From positions 1 through 62,614 of the forward strand of contig JBNLVK010000057.1 in the NCBI GenBank assembly GCA_050618055.1: a DNA stretch of 62,614 nt. The letters are read 5' to 3'. This document shows positions 1-7,601 of the stretch, in pieces. The notes beneath the pieces were generated by a model. It was not told where the DNA came from. It made no database searches and saw nothing but the letters and a program-made list of their open reading frames with translations. Each line of letters begins with the position of its first letter. Position 1 is the stretch's first letter. The stretch comes from CALDCK01 sp050618055 (GTDB taxonomy: Bacteria; Myxococcota_A; UBA9160; SMWR01). Position numbers and translations under genes: made by a program.

Positions 1-2
1 GC

Positions 3-1327
3 GTGGTCGTGCTCGCGCCCTACCGCGCCGCCGCCTGGACGCGCCTCGGCTTCCCCGACGCCACCGCCGACGCCGACGAGAGCGGGATCGTCGTGGTGCG
101 CGGCGGGCCGGCGGCGCCGCGTCCGAACGTGGTGGTGGTGATCGCCGACGACCTGGGCTTCGCCGACCTGGGCTTCCAGGGCAGCCGCGAGATCGCGACG
201 CCGAACCTGGACCGGCTGGCGCGCGAGGGCGTCCGCTTCAGCGACGCCTACGTCACGTCGCCGCTGTGCGCGCCGACCCGCGCGGCCCTGCTCACCGGCC
301 GCGACCCGAACCGCTTCGGCTACACGACGGCGACCGGAACCTTCAGGAGCAGGTCCGCAACGACACGGGCGTCCCCACCAGCGAGGTGCTGCTCTCGCAA
401 CGGCTCCGGCAGGCCGGCTACGCCACGGCCGCCGTCGGCAAATGGCACCTGGGCGTGCGCCCGCCCTACCGGCCGCTGCGCCGCGGCTTCGACTCCTTCT
501 TCGGCTTCCTGGCCGGCACCCACGCCTACTTCGACTGGGGCCCCGGGCTGTACGGACCGGTCTTCCGCGACGACCGCCGCGTCCGGGGCGAGGGCTACCT
601 GACCGACGCGTTCGCGGAGGAGGCGGAGCAGATCATCGAAGGAGCGGGGGACGCGCCCTTCTTCCTGTACGTGGCCTTCCACGCGGTGCACGCCCCCTTC
701 GAGGCGCCGGAGCGGCACCGCGACACCTACGCACACCTCGAGCCGCCGGAACGCGCCGCCGTGGCCGCCATGACCGCCGCCCTCGACGACGGCGTGGGAC
801 GCATCCTCGACGCCCTCGATCGCACGGGCCGCGCCGACGACACGCTGGTCTGGTTCCTGAACGACAACGGCGGGCTGCCGCCGGTGTCGAGCAACGCGCC
901 GCTGCGCGGCGGCAAGGGCGACCTGTTCGAGGGGGGCATCCGCGTGCCCTTCGTGCTGCGCTGGCCGGCGCGGCTGGCACCGGGCACGAGCGACCTGCCG
1001 GTCAGCGTGCTCGACGTGTTCCCGACCGTCGCCGCCGCGGCCGGGCTGCCGGAAGGCGACCGCCCCCTCGACGGCGCCGACCTGCTGCCGTCGCTCGCGG
1101 GCGGACCGCCGCCGGCGCGCCCGGCGCTCCACTGGCGCTACGACGCGAGCCGGGCGATCCGCCGCGGCCCCTGGAAGCTGCTCGAGCGGGACGGCGAGGC
1201 GCTGCTCTTCGACCTGGCACAGGACCCGGGCGAGACCCGCGACCTGGCGGCCGAGCACCCGCGCCGCGTGGCGGAGCTGTCCCGCGACCTCGACGCCTGG
1301 GAGTCAGAGGTAGCCGAGCGCCCGTAG
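3..1327 (+). pseudogene. Formylglycine-type sulfatase, 5'-truncated by the window edge and frameshifted
   Basis: Encodes a type I sulfatase that would hydrolyse sulfate esters. The first frame (from base 3) carries the metal-binding IADDLG motif and the CAPTR signature whose Cys becomes formylglycine. The second frame (to 1327) carries GKWHLG, HAVHAPF, NDNGG and RGGKGDLFEGG, which supply the remaining metal and substrate ligands. The frames join near 336-340: GYTTATG runs out of frame and NLQEQVRNDTG resumes one base earlier, as expected if one C was lost from a Gly-Asn codon pair. The reading frame is open to the left edge, so the true start lies outside. All catalytic residues are present, so this is either a recent single-base deletion or a sequencing/assembly error. 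Its end overlaps the convergent sulfatase gene by 24 bp. Confidence 0.85.
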
Positions 1328-2710
1328 GTTGGCCTCGACCTCCGGGTCGAGCGGCGGCGTCTCGCGCGGCTCGGGCTCGCGGACCAGCTCGCCGACCAGC
1401 GCCTCGAGACGCGCACTCAGCTCGGCCACCCGCTCCGGCTCGTCGGCGGCGCGGTCGCGCAGCTCCTGCGGATCGCGGCGCGTGTCGTAGAGCTCGCGGG
1501 TCCCGTCGGACGCCCAGATCAGCTTGTCGTCGCCGACGCGCAGCGAGCGCAGGCGCCGCTGGTACGGCGCGATCGCCGTCCTCGCCCGGGAGCGTGTCGG
1601 GAAGCGCTGCGAGAAGACGTCGGGCCGGTAGTACTCGGCGACCAGCGGCCGGTCGTCGGGTAGCGGACCGGCCAGCAGGTCCCGTCCCACCACGCGCGCG
1701 TCGGCGGGGGTCACGCCGGTCGCGGCGGCGATGGTCGCGAACACGTCGGCGAGCTGCACCGGGTCGCTGCGCCGCTTTCCGCCGGCGCCGCCCGGCGGCC
1801 GGATCACCAGCGGGATGCGCAGCGTCGGGTCGTAGAGCGAGAAGGAGTGGCCCAGGTGCCCGTGCTCGCCCAGGTGCTCTCCGTGGTCCGACGTCACCAC
1901 GACCAGCGCGTCCTCGAGCCAGCCGCCGGCGGCCAGGCGGTCGAGCAGGTCGCCCAGCACCGCGTCGGTGTAGGAGAGCTCGGCGTCGTAGAGCGCCGAG
2001 CGCGTCGGTAGCACGCGGTTGCCACCCTTCGTGCGGCGCAGGTACCACTGGATGGCCGACACGTTGCTGCGTCGCAGCAGGCCGTGGGGCGTCGCCGGGT
2101 CGAGGAAGCGGTCCCGGTGGGCGTCCGGGGGCTCGTAGGGCCAGTGGGGCTCGATGTAGTTCACGAAGGCCAGGAAGGGTCGCTTCGCGTCCCGCTGCGC
2201 CAGCCAGTCGGCGACGGCCCGGTTGGTCGGGTGCGTCGCCGCGTCCGTCCCGCCGGCCGGCGCCTCCTTCCAAAGCGGCACGACCCGGTCGAAGCCGCGC
2301 ACCAGGTCGGTCGACTCGGAGACCCAGGCGTTGTTGCTGAAGGCGGCGGTCTGGTAGCCGGCGCGCCCGAGCAGGCTGGCCAGCGTCTCCAGCGATCCGT
2401 CCAGCCACACGTGCTCCTGGGTCGCGCCGTGGGTGGCCGGCAGCAGCCCCGTGAAGAGCGAGGCATGGGAGGCGACGGTCCAGCACGAGTTGGCGTAGGC
2501 CCGCTCGAAGACCAGCGCGTCCGACGCGAAGTCGGCCAGCCGCGGCGAGGTCGGGGCTTCGTGGCCGTAGAGCGAGAAGCGGTCGCCGCGCGCGGTATCC
2601 AGGACCACGAGCACGACGTTCGGTGTTCCAACCACTTTGGTCGGACCACCGCACGCCCAACACGCAAAGGCCGCGATCAAGCAATGGAAAACGCGAAGGG
2701 TCCGGCTCAT
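1304..2710 (-). CDS. Sulfatase-superfamily hydrolase with Thr at the nucleophile position, probable lipoprotein
   Basis: Alkaline-phosphatase-superfamily (PF00884) enzyme of 468 residues. ATG at 2710 is chosen because it gives a short n-region, a hydrophobic stretch and Cys residues at 17/20 typical of an exported lipoprotein; the open frame extends upstream without plausible coding. VVLDTARGD (about 35-43) and TSDHGEHLGEHG supply metal ligands. At the signature position the sequence reads TVASHASLFTG, so Thr78 replaces the formylglycine Cys and His replaces the Arg. This family variant is often labelled sulfatase, but a Thr nucleophile is typical of phospho-transfer members such as EptA and LtaS, so sulfate-ester activity should not be assumed. 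It lies head-to-head with the next sulfatase-like gene and overlaps the previous one at the 3' end. Confidence 0.85.
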   Translation of the reverse strand: MSRTLRVFHCLIAAFACWACGGPTKVVGTPNVVLVVLDTARGDRFSLYGHEAPTSPRLADFASDALVFERAYANSCWTVASHASLFTGLLPATHGATQEHVWLDGSLETLASLLGRAGYQTAAFSNNAWVSESTDLVRGFDRVVPLWKEAPAGGTDAATHPTNRAVADWLAQRDAKRPFLAFVNYIEPHWPYEPPDAHRDRFLDPATPHGLLRRSNVSAIQWYLRRTKGGNRVLPTRSALYDAELSYTDAVLGDLLDRLAAGGWLEDALVVVTSDHGEHLGEHGHLGHSFSLYDPTLRIPLVIRPPGGAGGKRRSDPVQLADVFATIAAATGVTPADARVVGRDLLAGPLPDDRPLVAEYYRPDVFSQRFPTRSRARTAIAPYQRRLRSLRVGDDKLIWASDGTRELYDTRRDPQELRDRAADEPERVAELSARLEALVGELVREPEPRETPPLDPEVEANLRALGYL

Positions 2711-2798
2711 CCGGCGAGAGACTGGCACGTCCGAACCGGCGCGGCCAACGCTTGCCAGGCACCGCTCGCCCCGTGATAGGATGCGCGCCGGTATACAC

Positions 2799-4256
2799 AT
2801 GTCCGGGTCGCATCGGGTTTCGTTCCTGGGAATCGGATCGATCGTGCTGTCGGGACTGCTCTGGCTCGGCTGCACCACGGCCCCGGACCCTCCGCGCAAC
2901 GTGCTGCTCGTGAGCGTCGACACGCTGCGCGCCGACCACCTGGGCCTCTACGGCTACGCGCGCGAGACGTCGCCCACGATCGACCGGCTGGGCGCCGAGG
3001 GCGTCGTCTTCGAGCACGCCGTCGTGCAGTGGCCGGTCACGACGCCGAGCATGGCGAGCATGTTCTCGGGCCAGTACCCGCACGTCACCGGCATCGTGAT
3101 CGCCGCCGGCGACAACGTGCTCCCGGATCGCCTGCACATGCTGGCCGAGGGCTTCCGCGACCGCGGCTTCCGCACCTCGGCGGTGGTCGCCAACGGCGTG
3201 CTCGGACGCCACAACAACTTCGACCAGGGCTTCGAGACGTACCACGAGCTGTGGAAGTCCTCGCAGGCCGCCGATCCCGCGGCGCGCACCACGGCCGGCA
3301 ACGTCACCGACGTCGCCCTGGAGGAGCTCGCGAAGCTCACCGCGGGCGGCGAGCCCTTCCTGCTGTGGGTCCACTACATCGACCCCCACGCGCCCTACCA
3401 GCCGCCGCCGGGCTACGCCGAGCGCTACCTGGGCGACGCGCTCTACCGCGAGACGACGGTGGCCGTGAACCCGGACGACGAGCCCTGGGGAGGCATGCCG
3501 CGGCGCCTGTTCGAGCGCTCGGAGCGGGAGCGCAACCTGGCGCGCTACGTCGCCGCCTACGACGGCGAGATCCGCTACGCCGACGAGCAGCTCGGCCGGC
3601 TGGTCGAGCGGCTCGAGGCGCTGCCCGCCGGCGCGGAGACGCTGGTGGCCCTGGTGTCGGACCACGGCGAGAGCCTGGGCGAGCACGGCTTCTACTTCAA
3701 CCACGGCCACGTTCCCTACGAGGAGCAGGTGCGCGTGCCGCTGGTGCTGCGCTGGCCCGACCGCCGTCACGCCGGACTGCGCGTCGGGCAGCCGGTGGAG
3801 GTGCGCGGCCTGGCGCGCACGCTGCTGGCGGCGGTCGGAGCGCCGGCGCCGGACAACCCCTTCGAGGGTGCGAACCTGCTGGCGGCCGTGGGGGAAGGCG
3901 ACGGCGCGGCGCTGCCGGCGCGCGTGTTCAGCGAGGCCGGCTCGGAGGCCACCCGCCGGCGCCGCAGCTACACGCTGGCCGTGCGCCGGGGCGACCTCAA
4001 GCTGGTGCTCCCGCGCACCGACTGGGCGCGCGAGCGCCACGGCGGTCGCGACGTCGAGCTCTACGACCTGGCCAGCGACCCGGCGGAGGAGCGCGACCTG
4101 GCGCCGCAGCGCGCCGACGAGGCGGCGGCGATCCGGCAGGAGCTGGTCGAGTGGTTCCACGCCCGGGAGCCCTGGCCCATCCGTCGCCGCCACAGCCCCG
4201 CGCGCGCCGACGCCTTCACCCAGGCGGCGCTCCGCGAGCTCGGCTACGTCCGGTAG
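2799..4256 (+). CDS. Sulfatase-superfamily hydrolase, second Thr-type member, probable lipoprotein
   Basis: PF00884 hydrolase of about 485 residues, exported by a signal segment ending in WLGC at Cys25 and so probably membrane-anchored. Metal motifs SVDTLRADH and VSDHGESLGEHG are intact. The signature reads TTPSMASMFSG: Thr81 occupies the formylglycine position and the following Pro-Ser is kept, but the Arg is Met. Start at 2799 is preferred for signal-peptide length; ATG 2781 in the same frame is an alternative, and neither has a clear Shine-Dalgarno site. Divergent from the 2710 gene across an 88-bp gap, and overlaps the glycosyltransferase gene end by 13 bp. Substrate unknown. Confidence 0.85.
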   Translation: MSGSHRVSFLGIGSIVLSGLLWLGCTTAPDPPRNVLLVSVDTLRADHLGLYGYARETSPTIDRLGAEGVVFEHAVVQWPVTTPSMASMFSGQYPHVTGIVIAAGDNVLPDRLHMLAEGFRDRGFRTSAVVANGVLGRHNNFDQGFETYHELWKSSQAADPAARTTAGNVTDVALEELAKLTAGGEPFLLWVHYIDPHAPYQPPPGYAERYLGDALYRETTVAVNPDDEPWGGMPRRLFERSERERNLARYVAAYDGEIRYADEQLGRLVERLEALPAGAETLVALVSDHGESLGEHGFYFNHGHVPYEEQVRVPLVLRWPDRRHAGLRVGQPVEVRGLARTLLAAVGAPAPDNPFEGANLLAAVGEGDGAALPARVFSEAGSEATRRRRSYTLAVRRGDLKLVLPRTDWARERHGGRDVELYDLASDPAEERDLAPQRADEAAAIRQELVEWFHAREPWPIRRRHSPARADAFTQAALRELGYVR

Positions 4257-5623
4257 CGCGGCACGCGGCGCGGCGAGGTCAGGGCCAGCAGCACCAGCAT
4301 GCCGGCCAGCCGGTGGTGGCCCAGCAGGAAGACGTCGAAGGTGGGCATCCACAGCATGGCGAAGACGGCCGCGAAGACCGCCACGCCGCGATCGCGGCCC
4401 CGCTCGCCAATCGCCAGGATCGCCAGCGGCAGCGCCATCACGAAGTGGTGCTCCCAGACCGACGGCGACAGCAGCAGGCCGAAGGCCAGCACGTCGGCGG
4501 TGTGCCCGGCGAAGACGCGCGCCTCGTCGGCGGCGGCCTCCAGCGATCGCCGCACGCGCTCGCGCAGCACCAGCCGGGCCAGCAGCCAGAGGGCGAAGGC
4601 GGCGGTGCCGAGCCGCACGCCCCAGACGACGAAGCCCCCGCGACCGCTTCCGCCCAGCCAGAGCCGGTCGAGGTTGTAGAACAGGCTGTGCAGGCTGGCG
4701 TTGCGGAAGGCGATCTCGCCGGGGAAGTCGGCGCGGAGCAGGTCGGCGTACTCCTGCCAGAGCGCGAGTCCGCCCGGACCCAGCGACGAGAGCCCGAACA
4801 CCGCGACGAGCACCACGCCCCCCGCCAGCACCGCGCGCCAGCGGTCCGCGGCGGCCAGCGCCAGCGCCGCCAGCAGCGGATAGAGCTTCACGTGCGCCGC
4901 CAGTGCCAGCGCGGCGCCGCCGAGCCAGGGCCGCGCGCGCGCCATCAGCAGACCGAGCAGCGACAGGTCGAGCACCCACAGGTTCACCTGACCGTGGCGC
5001 AGCGTGCGAAAGACCGCGTTGTCGAAGACGAGCAGCGCGCCGACCAGCACGGGCGACCACCAGGCGTCGAGGCCGACGACCCGCGCGAAGCGCAGGCACA
5101 GGAAGTACGCGGCGACCACCAGCAGCCACTGTGCGCACTGGTAGAGGTAGAAGACGTGGTCCCAGACCCGGTCGCGCGGCAGGTCGGCGCCCAGCGCGCG
5201 CGCCGTCGCGCCCACCGCCCGGTGGGCCCATGCGAAGGCCTGGGCGGTCGGCGGCGGGTAGAGGTAGATGAGTCCCACCCGGTAGGGGCTCTCGTCCGCC
5301 AGCAGGGCGCGTCCCGCGTACTCGTAGCAGTCGTAGTCGAAGCGCCGCTGGGCGTACTCGCTGGTGAGCGTCAGGAAGTGGAGCGCCAGCAGGAACGGCG
5401 CGGCGAAGGCGATCCACTCGCGCGCTCCCGCCGGACGCCGACGGCGCAGCTCGACCCACGCCACGCCCGCCACCAGCAGCCCGCCGGACAGTCCCAGCAG
5501 CTCGAAGGGCAGGAAGCTGCGCCCGTAGGACATGGACACGAAGGCCGGGCTCCACCCGGCCAGCACGAGCGGCAGCACGACGGCCAGCAGCGAGGCCAGG
5601 CCGTACACGAGGGCGCGCGTCAC
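4244..5623 (-). CDS. GT87-type (DUF2029) polytopic membrane glycosyltransferase
   Basis: A 459-residue integral membrane protein with about ten hydrophobic helices. Family 87 enzymes are GT-C fold mannosyl/arabinosyl-type transferases using polyprenyl-phosphate sugars on the outer face of the inner membrane. An Asp-rich first loop (FDYDCYEYAGRALL) followed by YLYPP fits the family's catalytic loop, and HGQVNLWVLDLSLLGL is typical of DUF2029. The only sensible start is GTG at 5623; no Shine-Dalgarno is visible, but a TATACC box ends 7 nt before it. Donor and acceptor cannot be told from sequence. Confidence 0.75.
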   Translation of the reverse strand: MTRALVYGLASLLAVVLPLVLAGWSPAFVSMSYGRSFLPFELLGLSGGLLVAGVAWVELRRRRPAGAREWIAFAAPFLLALHFLTLTSEYAQRRFDYDCYEYAGRALLADESPYRVGLIYLYPPPTAQAFAWAHRAVGATARALGADLPRDRVWDHVFYLYQCAQWLLVVAAYFLCLRFARVVGLDAWWSPVLVGALLVFDNAVFRTLRHGQVNLWVLDLSLLGLLMARARPWLGGAALALAAHVKLYPLLAALALAAADRWRAVLAGGVVLVAVFGLSSLGPGGLALWQEYADLLRADFPGEIAFRNASLHSLFYNLDRLWLGGSGRGGFVVWGVRLGTAAFALWLLARLVLRERVRRSLEAAADEARVFAGHTADVLAFGLLLSPSVWEHHFVMALPLAILAIGERGRDRGVAVFAAVFAMLWMPTFDVFLLGHHRLAGMLVLLALTSPRRVPRYRT

Positions 5624-5630
5624 GGCCTCT

Positions 5631-5638
5631 GGTATACC
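5631..5638. promoter_or_regulatory. Shared palindromic -10 element GGTATACC between divergent genes
   Basis: GGTATACC is a perfect palindrome in the 33-bp gap between the minus-strand glycosyltransferase (GTG 5623) and the plus-strand BamE-like gene (ATG 5657). It reads TATACC on both strands, so one element could serve as -10 box both ways. On the minus strand the start codon follows after 7 nt, implying a leaderless message; on the plus strand a short leader with GGGAG results. Inferred from position only; no clear -35. Confidence 0.45.
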
Positions 5639-5656
5639 TCGTCCCGGGAGAAGATG

Positions 5657-5932
5657 ATGGCTCGACGCCTGTCCGCGCTCCTCGCATGCCTGGCCGCCGC
5701 CGCGGTCCTGGCCGCCGTGGCGCCCGCTGCGGCGGACTGGCGCGACGCGCGCAGCTGGCAGCGGCTGCGGGTGGGGATGTCGCAGGCCCAGGTGCTGCGC
5801 ATCCTGGGCGAGCCCGGCCGCGTCACCCACTACTACGCCTTCGAGCGCTGGGAGTACCCGGACGCGCTGGGCAGGCGCGTGAACTTCGACGAGAAGGGCC
5901 GGCTCGTCGCCTGGGGCGACCACGCGCGCTGA
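5657..5932 (+). CDS. Exported SmpA/OmlA (BamE-like) domain protein
   Basis: A 91-residue protein with a hydrophobic Ala/Leu signal sequence ending in APAAA, then one SmpA/OmlA-like domain: LRVGMSQAQVLRILGEPGRV and FERWEY match the GMs..V..lGeP...W.Y core of BamE-type proteins. BamE itself is an outer-membrane lipoprotein of the BAM complex, but there is no lipobox Cys here, so this is more likely a soluble periplasmic relative. ATG 5657 is preferred to the adjacent in-frame ATG 5654 because GGGAG (5646-5650) is then 6 nt upstream. Confidence 0.75.
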   Translation: MARRLSALLACLAAAAVLAAVAPAAADWRDARSWQRLRVGMSQAQVLRILGEPGRVTHYYAFERWEYPDALGRRVNFDEKGRLVAWGDHAR

Positions 5933-6016
5933 CGCCCGCCCACAGCGTCGAATTGGCCCCCCGCCGGAGAACGGGCAATACTCGGCGCGACCGGACCTCA
6001 CCTTTCCGATCGGCCC

Positions 6017-6046
6017 CGTCGCCTCCGGCGTGCGCCGGAGACGACG
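6017..6046 (+). promoter_or_regulatory. Hairpin that sequesters the Shine-Dalgarno of the acyltransferase gene
   Basis: CGTCGCCTCCGGCG (6017-6030) and CGCCGGAGACGACG (6033-6046) pair over 14 positions with one mismatch around a TG turn. The 3' arm contains GGAG (6037-6040), 6 nt before the ATG at 6047, so the folded leader would hide the ribosome-binding site. Confidence 0.55.
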
Positions 6047-6610
6047 ATGCTGCGACTGCTGGCGAAGGGCTTCCTGCGTCTCACGGGCTGGCGCGCCGAG
6101 GGCGAACGACCCGTGGCGCGCCGCTACGTGGTGATCGCGGCGCCCCACACCTCGAACTGGGACCTGGCCTACCTGCTGGCCTTCGCCGCCGTCTTCGACG
6201 TGCGCCTGCGCTTCATGGCGAAGCACCAGCTGTTCCGCGGACCCATGGGCTGGGTGATGCGCGCCGTCGGCGGTGTCCCGGTGCGGCGCGACCGCCGCAA
6301 CGACCTGGTCGGGCAGATGGCCGACCTGCTGCGCGACAGCCCGGAGATGGCGCTCACCATTCCGGCCGAGGGGACGCGCGGCTACGTCGCCCACTGGAAG
6401 TCGGGCTTCTACCACATTGCGCGCCGCGCCGAAGTGCCGATCGTGCTCTCCTACCTGGACTACGCGCGCAAGCGCGGCGGCTTCGGTCCAGCCATCCTGC
6501 CCACCGGCGACGTGAGCCAGGACATGGACGAGATCCGCGCCTTCTACTCGGACAAGCAGGGACGCTTCCCGGAGCTGTTCGGCGAGGTCCGGCTGAAGGA
6601 GGAGATGTAG
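6047..6610 (+). CDS. 1-acyl-glycerol-3-phosphate acyltransferase family (PlsC-like) protein
   Basis: A 187-residue glycerolipid acyltransferase-family enzyme that would transfer an acyl group from acyl-CoA or acyl-ACP to a lipid acceptor at the membrane. The HX4D catalytic motif is APHTSNWD (His34, Asp39) and the acceptor-phosphate motif is PAEGTRGY (about 107-113). It is shorter than PlsC and resembles the small acyltransferases annotated as lysophospholipid acyltransferase-like, so the acceptor is uncertain. GGAG 6 nt before ATG supports the start. Convergent with the DUF192 gene, 6 bp away. Confidence 0.85.
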   Translation: MLRLLAKGFLRLTGWRAEGERPVARRYVVIAAPHTSNWDLAYLLAFAAVFDVRLRFMAKHQLFRGPMGWVMRAVGGVPVRRDRRNDLVGQMADLLRDSPEMALTIPAEGTRGYVAHWKSGFYHIARRAEVPIVLSYLDYARKRGGFGPAILPTGDVSQDMDEIRAFYSDKQGRFPELFGEVRLKEEM

Positions 6611-6616
6611 CGGCGC

Positions 6617-7060
6617 CTACTCGGGCGTGACGCGCGGGATGTCGCCGATCGTGTCGCCGGGGAAGACGCCGTTGCGCTCGAACCAGCCGCGGTTCATCTC
6701 CAGCGCGTAGCGCGCCGGCGCCCCGCTGGTGACCGGCTCGAGCGATCCCGGCTCGAGCGGGGCGATGCGCAGGATGCGTCCACCCGCGTCGGCGAAGGCG
6801 ATCGACAGCGGCAGCGGCGTGTCCTTCATCCAGAAGCTCAGCACCTTCTCCTCGGGGAACACGAACAGCATGCCGTGGTCCTGGGGCAGCGATTCGCGGT
6901 GCATCAGCCCCTGGCGGCGATCCGCCGCGGTGGCGGCGATCTCGGCGGTGATGCGCTCGTTGCCCACCACCAGCGGCTCGACCGGGAGCCGCGCCCCCGG
7001 CACGCCCTGGGAGCAGGCCAGCGCCCAGAGCAGCGCCAGCAGCAGCGCGCCCGGCCTCAT
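6617..7060 (-). CDS. DUF192 family lipoprotein
   Basis: A 147-residue protein with a signal peptide ending in ALAC (Cys16), so a likely lipoprotein. The rest is a DUF192 domain: RRQGLMHRESLPQDHGMLFVF, SFWMKDTPLPLSIAF and YALEMNRGWFERNGV are the conserved family blocks. Biochemical function of DUF192 is unknown. The ATG at 7060 overlaps the stop of the upstream zinc-ribbon gene as ATGA, so the two are translationally coupled. Confidence 0.85.
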   Translation of the reverse strand: MRPGALLLALLWALACSQGVPGARLPVEPLVVGNERITAEIAATAADRRQGLMHRESLPQDHGMLFVFPEEKVLSFWMKDTPLPLSIAFADAGGRILRIAPLEPGSLEPVTSGAPARYALEMNRGWFERNGVFPGDTIGDIPRVTPE

Positions 7061-7536
7061 TCGCCCAGCAGGGCCAGTCCGCACTCGGGGCACTCGTCGG
7101 CACTGGCGGCGACCGCCTCGCCGCAGGCCGGACAGCTCTCGTCGTCGCCGCCGCCGGCGTCCTCGGGCATGTCCGGGATCTGACGCTTCATGAAGGCGGC
7201 GTCCACCTCGGCGGCCGCCGCCGCGTCCGCCTCGCGCACGTACACGCCGTAGGGAAGGTTCGCCCCGGGCCGCCGGACCGTTCCATCCTCCTCGTCGTCC
7301 GCGGCCACCTCGATGCGGTGCGCGATCCCCGCCTCGGACAGCTCGACCGACAGCCCCTGGCACCAGCCCACCGCCGCCGCGCGGATGCACACCAGCTCCG
7401 ACGCCGGCGGAAGCTCCGCGACCGACGCGTCGCCCAGCGCGCTCTCGGAAACCAGCGCCACGTCGCAGTCGCCGCAGCGGGTCGCACTCCACAGGTACTC
7501 GGCGCGACACTCGGGACAGAAGACCGGATCGGGCAT
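7057..7536 (-). CDS. Double zinc-ribbon protein of unknown function
   Basis: A 159-residue cytoplasmic protein with a zinc ribbon at each end: Cys7/Cys10/Cys21/Cys24 and Cys135/Cys138/Cys149/Cys152. The middle (about 45-125) resembles DUF2007-like putative signal-transducing domains (a buried cysteine-containing strand, then AGIAHRIEV and GVYVREADAAAAAEVDAAF), but I cannot assign it firmly. AGGAG stands about 5 nt before the ATG at 7536. First gene of a two-gene operon with the DUF192 lipoprotein. Confidence 0.65.
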   Translation of the reverse strand: MPDPVFCPECRAEYLWSATRCGDCDVALVSESALGDASVAELPPASELVCIRAAAVGWCQGLSVELSEAGIAHRIEVAADDEEDGTVRRPGANLPYGVYVREADAAAAAEVDAAFMKRQIPDMPEDAGGGDDESCPACGEAVAASADECPECGLALLGE

Positions 7537-7601
7537 GGAACTCCTCGCAGGGGCAGCGCGCCACCTTGACCGCGGCCGCCGGCCTCCCCCAGGATAGGCG
7601 A

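Noticed and set aside
1002..5687. A 1561-codon open frame on the minus strand
   Set aside because: It runs antisense to or out of frame with recognised sulfatases and a glycosyltransferase and has Arg/Pro/Ala-rich sequence with no domain; an artefact of high GC.
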